From: Candidatus Zixiibacteriota bacterium
GTDB taxonomy: Bacteria > Zixibacteria > MSB-5A5 > GN15 > FEB-12
Assembly: GCA_030591625.1 (NCBI GenBank)
Contig: JAUVAR010000104.1
Coordinates: forward strand, 1-8,366
DNA: 8,366 nucleotides
Direction: 5' to 3'
The first letter of the stretch is position 1. The number at the start of each line of letters is the position of its first letter. Below, in pieces: positions 6,211-8,366 of the stretch. The notes below the pieces were generated by a model. That model saw only the letters and a list, made by a program, of their open reading frames with translations. It was not told the DNA's origin and ran no database searches. A program made the position numbers and the translations under genes.

Positions 6211-7869
6211 ATGAAACCGAAGTCTGTTAAAGCTGCGCATGGTACGAAACTTTCCTGCAAAGGATGGCATCAGGAAGCTGCCCTTCGCATGCTCAATAAT
6301 AATCTTGATGCTGAAGTGGCCGAAAACCCAAGTGAATTGATCGTTTACGGAGGAACGGGCAAAGCTGCTCGTGATTGGGAATCTTATGAAGGGATTGTCA
6401 AATCGCTCAAATCTCTCGGAAATGATGAGACGCTTCTGGTGCAATCGGGCAAACCTGTTGGGATATTCCGTACTCATGACTACGCACCACGGGTTCTGAT
6501 CGCCAATTCGCATCTTGTTCCAGCCTGGGCCAATTGGGATAAATTCCGTCAATTGGAAAAAGTCGGTCTAACGATGTATGGCCAAATGACTGCCGGTAGT
6601 TGGATTTATATCGGTACGCAGGGAATCATCCAGGGTACCTACGAATGTTTTGCGGCGGCCGCCGACAAATATTTTGGTGGGAGTCTTGTAGGCAAATGGA
6701 TCCTGACCGGTGGTATGGGCGGAATGGGTGGCGCTCAACCGTTGGCCGGCAAGATGGCTGGAGCTGTCACCGTTGTTGTTGAGATTGATGAATCGAAAAT
6801 CAACCGGCGGGTGAAACAGGGTTACTGCGACACAAAAGTAAAGACACTCGACAAAGCACTCAAGCTTGTAAAAGAATATACAAAATCGGGTGAGGCGATA
6901 TCTATCGGTTTGGTTGGTAACTGTGCCGAAATGTTTCCAGAAATTTATCGACGTGGTTTGATTCCTGATATCGTTACCGATCAAACATCGGCGCATGATG
7001 AACTGGGTGGATATATTCCTGAGAACTTAACGATCACCGATGCGGCACGATTACGTCGCAAAGACCCCCGCGATTATATCAAGCGTTCATACGATTCAAT
7101 GGTCAAACATTGTGCTGCGATGATAAAATTCCAGAAAGCTGGTTCAATAGTTTTTGATTACGGCAACAATCTTCGTGGACAGGCTCAGACGGGTGGACTT
7201 CCCAATGCGTTTGATTATCCGGGGTTTGTGCCGGAGTTTATTCGTCCCTTGTTCTGCGAAGGACGCGGACCATTTCGTTGGGCTGCTCTCTCGGGTGATC
7301 CCAATGATATTGATATTACCGATAAAATTATTCTCGATAAATTCAAACATAACAAGTCGCTGGTCAGATGGATCAACAAAGCACGTGAACAGGTGCCATT
7401 CCAGGGACTTCCCTCGCGAGTCTGTTGGCTTGGCTATGGTGAACGCGCTGAGTTTGGCGACATTATAAATAGTTATGTTAAGAGTGGGAAAATATCTGCT
7501 CCGGTGGTTATCGGACGGGATCATCTTGATTGTGGATCGGTGGCATCTCCAAATCGTGAGACAGAGGCGATGATTGATGGTTCGGATGCAATCGCTGACT
7601 GGCCGTTGCTCAACGGTATGCTCAATGCTGTTTCGGGTGCAAGTTGGGTTTCGATTCATCATGGTGGTGGAGTTGGGATTGGTAATTCGATTCATGCCGG
7701 GATGGTTGTTGTTGCCGACGGTACCGACGAAATGGCAACACGTATCAATCGTGTGCTGACCTGTGATCCGGGAACGGGAATTATGCGTCATGCCGATGCA
7801 GGTTATCCTGATGCACAGAAGAATGCTCGTAAGCATAAGATCAAGATGCCGATGCTGAAGAAGAAATAG
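6211..7869 (+). CDS. hutU: Urocanate hydratase (urocanase)
   Basis: This 552-residue protein matches the usual length (about 555) and the whole pattern of HutU. The enzyme converts urocanate to 4-imidazolone-5-propionate, step two of histidine degradation, in the cytoplasm, using tightly bound NAD+ as an electrophile. Visible motifs are '[11 protein letters not shown]' (46-56), 'YGQMTAGSW' (123-131), the glycine-rich NAD loop '[11 protein letters not shown]' (167-177), 'GNCAE' (236-240), '[15 protein letters not shown]' (256-270), '[11 protein letters not shown]' (315-325), '[14 protein letters not shown]' (400-413) with Cys405 at the family's active-site cysteine, '[18 protein letters not shown]' (437-454) and '[18 protein letters not shown]' (481-498). 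No key region is missing. The start is supported by GGAG 5 bases upstream. No hutH, hutI, hutG or hutC is in the window, so the rest of the pathway must be encoded elsewhere or beyond the window. Cys238 occurs where most homologues I recall have Ala. Confidence 0.96.
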   Translation: MKPKSVKAAHGTKLSCKGWHQEAALRMLNNNLDAEVAENPSELIVYGGTGKAARDWESYEGIVKSLKSLGNDETLLVQSGKPVGIFRTHDYAPRVLIANSHLVPAWANWDKFRQLEKVGLTMYGQMTAGSWIYIGTQGIIQGTYECFAAAADKYFGGSLVGKWILTGGMGGMGGAQPLAGKMAGAVTVVVEIDESKINRRVKQGYCDTKVKTLDKALKLVKEYTKSGEAISIGLVGNCAEMFPEIYRRGLIPDIVTDQTSAHDELGGYIPENLTITDAARLRRKDPRDYIKRSYDSMVKHCAAMIKFQKAGSIVFDYGNNLRGQAQTGGLPNAFDYPGFVPEFIRPLFCEGRGPFRWAALSGDPNDIDITDKIILDKFKHNKSLVRWINKAREQVPFQGLPSRVCWLGYGERAEFGDIINSYVKSGKISAPVVIGRDHLDCGSVASPNRETEAMIDGSDAIADWPLLNGMLNAVSGASWVSIHHGGGVGIGNSIHAGMVVVADGTDEMATRINRVLTCDPGTGIMRHADAGYPDAQKNARKHKIKMPMLKKK

Positions 7870-8040
7870 CACACATCGTGTGTCTATACCGCTTCGCGTC
7901 GTTGCGAAATTAGACAGCTAACATTTGTCAAAACCGCTTACGTCCAAGTGGCAAAGGGAATTACGCTTCGCGATGTCAAGAGCACAGGACTCTTGGCCTA
8001 CTTGTGAAGAGAGATCATCTATCAATTTAGTCGATGATTT
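7870..8040. other. Gene-free stretch with small hairpins and a repeated 9-mer
   Basis: After hutU there is CACAC-ATC-GTGTG (7870-7882), a 5-bp stem with no T-run. Next comes TTCGC/GCGAA around a 6-base loop (about 7893-7908). A longer stem pairs GTCAAGAG (7975-7982) with CTCTTGGC (7990-7997), 8 bp with one G-T pair. CGCTTCGCG occurs twice in direct orientation (7890-7898 and 7964-7972). No coding signal with a ribosome binding site is seen. It may contain the hutU transcript end and part of a dispersed intergenic repeat; neither is proven. Confidence 0.35.
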
Positions 8041-8043
8041 CGG

Positions 8044-8072
8044 TTGACGAGCGATTATGATACTGATATGTT
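8044..8072 (+). promoter_or_regulatory. Promoter of the lipoprotein gene, leaderless geometry
   Basis: TTGACG (8044-8049, 5/6) is followed after 17 bases by TATGTT (8067-8072, 4/6), preceded by TGA, which makes an extended -10 (TGnTATGTT). Six bases separate it from the ATG at 8079, so the predicted transcription start is the first base of the codon. No Shine-Dalgarno sequence is present. Confidence 0.52.
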
Positions 8073-8078
8073 TTCTTT

Positions 8079-8366
8079 ATGAAAAACAATATTATCATAA
8101 CTATAATTATTATAGCAACTGCATCTATTGCTTTGCTATGCTCGTGCAACAATTTGCCCGAAACTCTCACACTATCGGTAACACCATTTAGTTCACCGGC
8201 TGATTCATCTTCGGGTGAGTCGAATGTTATTACAACCCCGGACGGACAAGTTGTTCTTTCATGGATTGAAAAACATGATGATACAACCGAGTTGAAACTT
8301 TCATTTTTCCAAAATCGGGAATGGACTGCACCTGTAACTGTAGCTTCGGGGTCTGACATGCTTGCA
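8079..8366 (+). CDS. Lipoprotein resembling exo-alpha-sialidase (BNR) family proteins, 3'-truncated
   Basis: The frame opens at ATG 8079 and is still open at the window end, giving 96 codons. The N-terminus 'MKNNIIITIIIIATASIALLCSC' is a lipoprotein signal: Lys2, an Ile-rich core, then the lipobox L-C-S-C with Cys23 as the likely lipidated residue, followed by Asn-Asn. Next comes a Ser/Thr/Pro-rich linker (about 30-48), then 'SGESNVITTPDGQVVLSWIEK', 'TELKLSFFQNREWTAPVTVASGSDML'. The order 'SGE-N ... T-DG-V-LSW-E ... L-F ... W-APVTVASG-D' is what I recall from proteins annotated as exo-alpha-sialidase/BNR-repeat beta-propellers in Bacteroidota and relatives. These often lack proven sialidase activity. 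The propeller body and any Asp-boxes lie outside the window, so enzymatic function cannot be judged. The only other nearby ATG (8068) hits a stop after four codons, which supports 8079. Confidence 0.72.
   Translation, partial: MKNNIIITIIIIATASIALLCSCNNLPETLTLSVTPFSSPADSSSGESNVITTPDGQVVLSWIEKHDDTTELKLSFFQNREWTAPVTVASGSDMLA

Noticed and set aside
7144..7872. 242-codon minus-strand frame opposite hutU
   Set aside because: Fully antisense to well-conserved hutU; composition (many His, Ile, Asn, Thr) is typical of a shadow frame.
7925..8047. 40-codon TTG-initiated plus-strand frame in the spacer after hutU
   Set aside because: It has no ribosome binding site, overlaps the hairpin and the next promoter, and shows no recognisable protein features.
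8027..8359. 110-codon minus-strand frame overlapping the lipoprotein start
   Set aside because: The plus-strand frame has a lipoprotein signal, promoter and family-like sequence; the minus-strand frame is its antisense shadow.

Overview
The window looks like a chromosomal segment of a Gram-negative bacterium. It encodes a likely outer-membrane beta-barrel protein ending in Phe, several exported proteins and a lipoprotein. The exported protein styles point to the FCB-related candidate phyla (Zixibacteria/Marinimicrobia-like): a 'SYQGLIT..GKPLEEGEY' N-terminal domain, an M6 peptidase, and a sialidase-like lipoprotein. That placement is an inference from protein style only; there is no rRNA or other strong marker here. 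No tRNA, rRNA, CRISPR array, transposase or integrase gene is visible.

Layout. (1) Bases 1-878 (+): the C-terminal three quarters of a HemW-type radical SAM heme chaperone, cut by the window edge. (2) 936-1544 (-): a small exported beta-barrel-type protein, convergent with hemW, with a hairpin between the two. (3) 1545-2006: a 460-base gap holding a possible promoter for the minus-strand gene, a cluster of three hairpins that looks like a dispersed repeat or structured RNA, and a candidate promoter for the next operon. (4) 2007-5448 (+): a tight two-gene unit made of a 539-residue secreted fibre-like protein, with a strict 5-residue hydrophobic repeat and a peptidase-G2/tail-fibre-like C-terminus, followed 10 bases later by a secreted M6-family zinc metalloprotease. 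(5) 5566-6102 (-): a GNAT acetyltransferase (RimJ/RimL type), convergent with the protease gene. (6) 6211-7869 (+): hutU, urocanate hydratase, with no other hut gene in view. It is divergent from the acetyltransferase, and the two promoters lie back to back in about 110 bases. (7) 7870-8078: non-coding, with small hairpins and a repeated 9-mer. (8) 8079 to the end (+): the first 96 codons of a lipoprotein resembling exo-alpha-sialidase (BNR-type) family proteins. It is open at the window edge.

The genes belong to several unrelated functions: heme handling, cell envelope, secreted fibre plus protease, histidine breakdown, protein or small-molecule acetylation, and a surface lipoprotein. The least expected signals are two promoters whose geometry implies leaderless mRNAs (acetyltransferase and lipoprotein), the pentad-periodic fibre protein coupled to a protease, and the structured intergenic element at about 1707-1870. 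No complete novel system can be demonstrated from this sequence alone.
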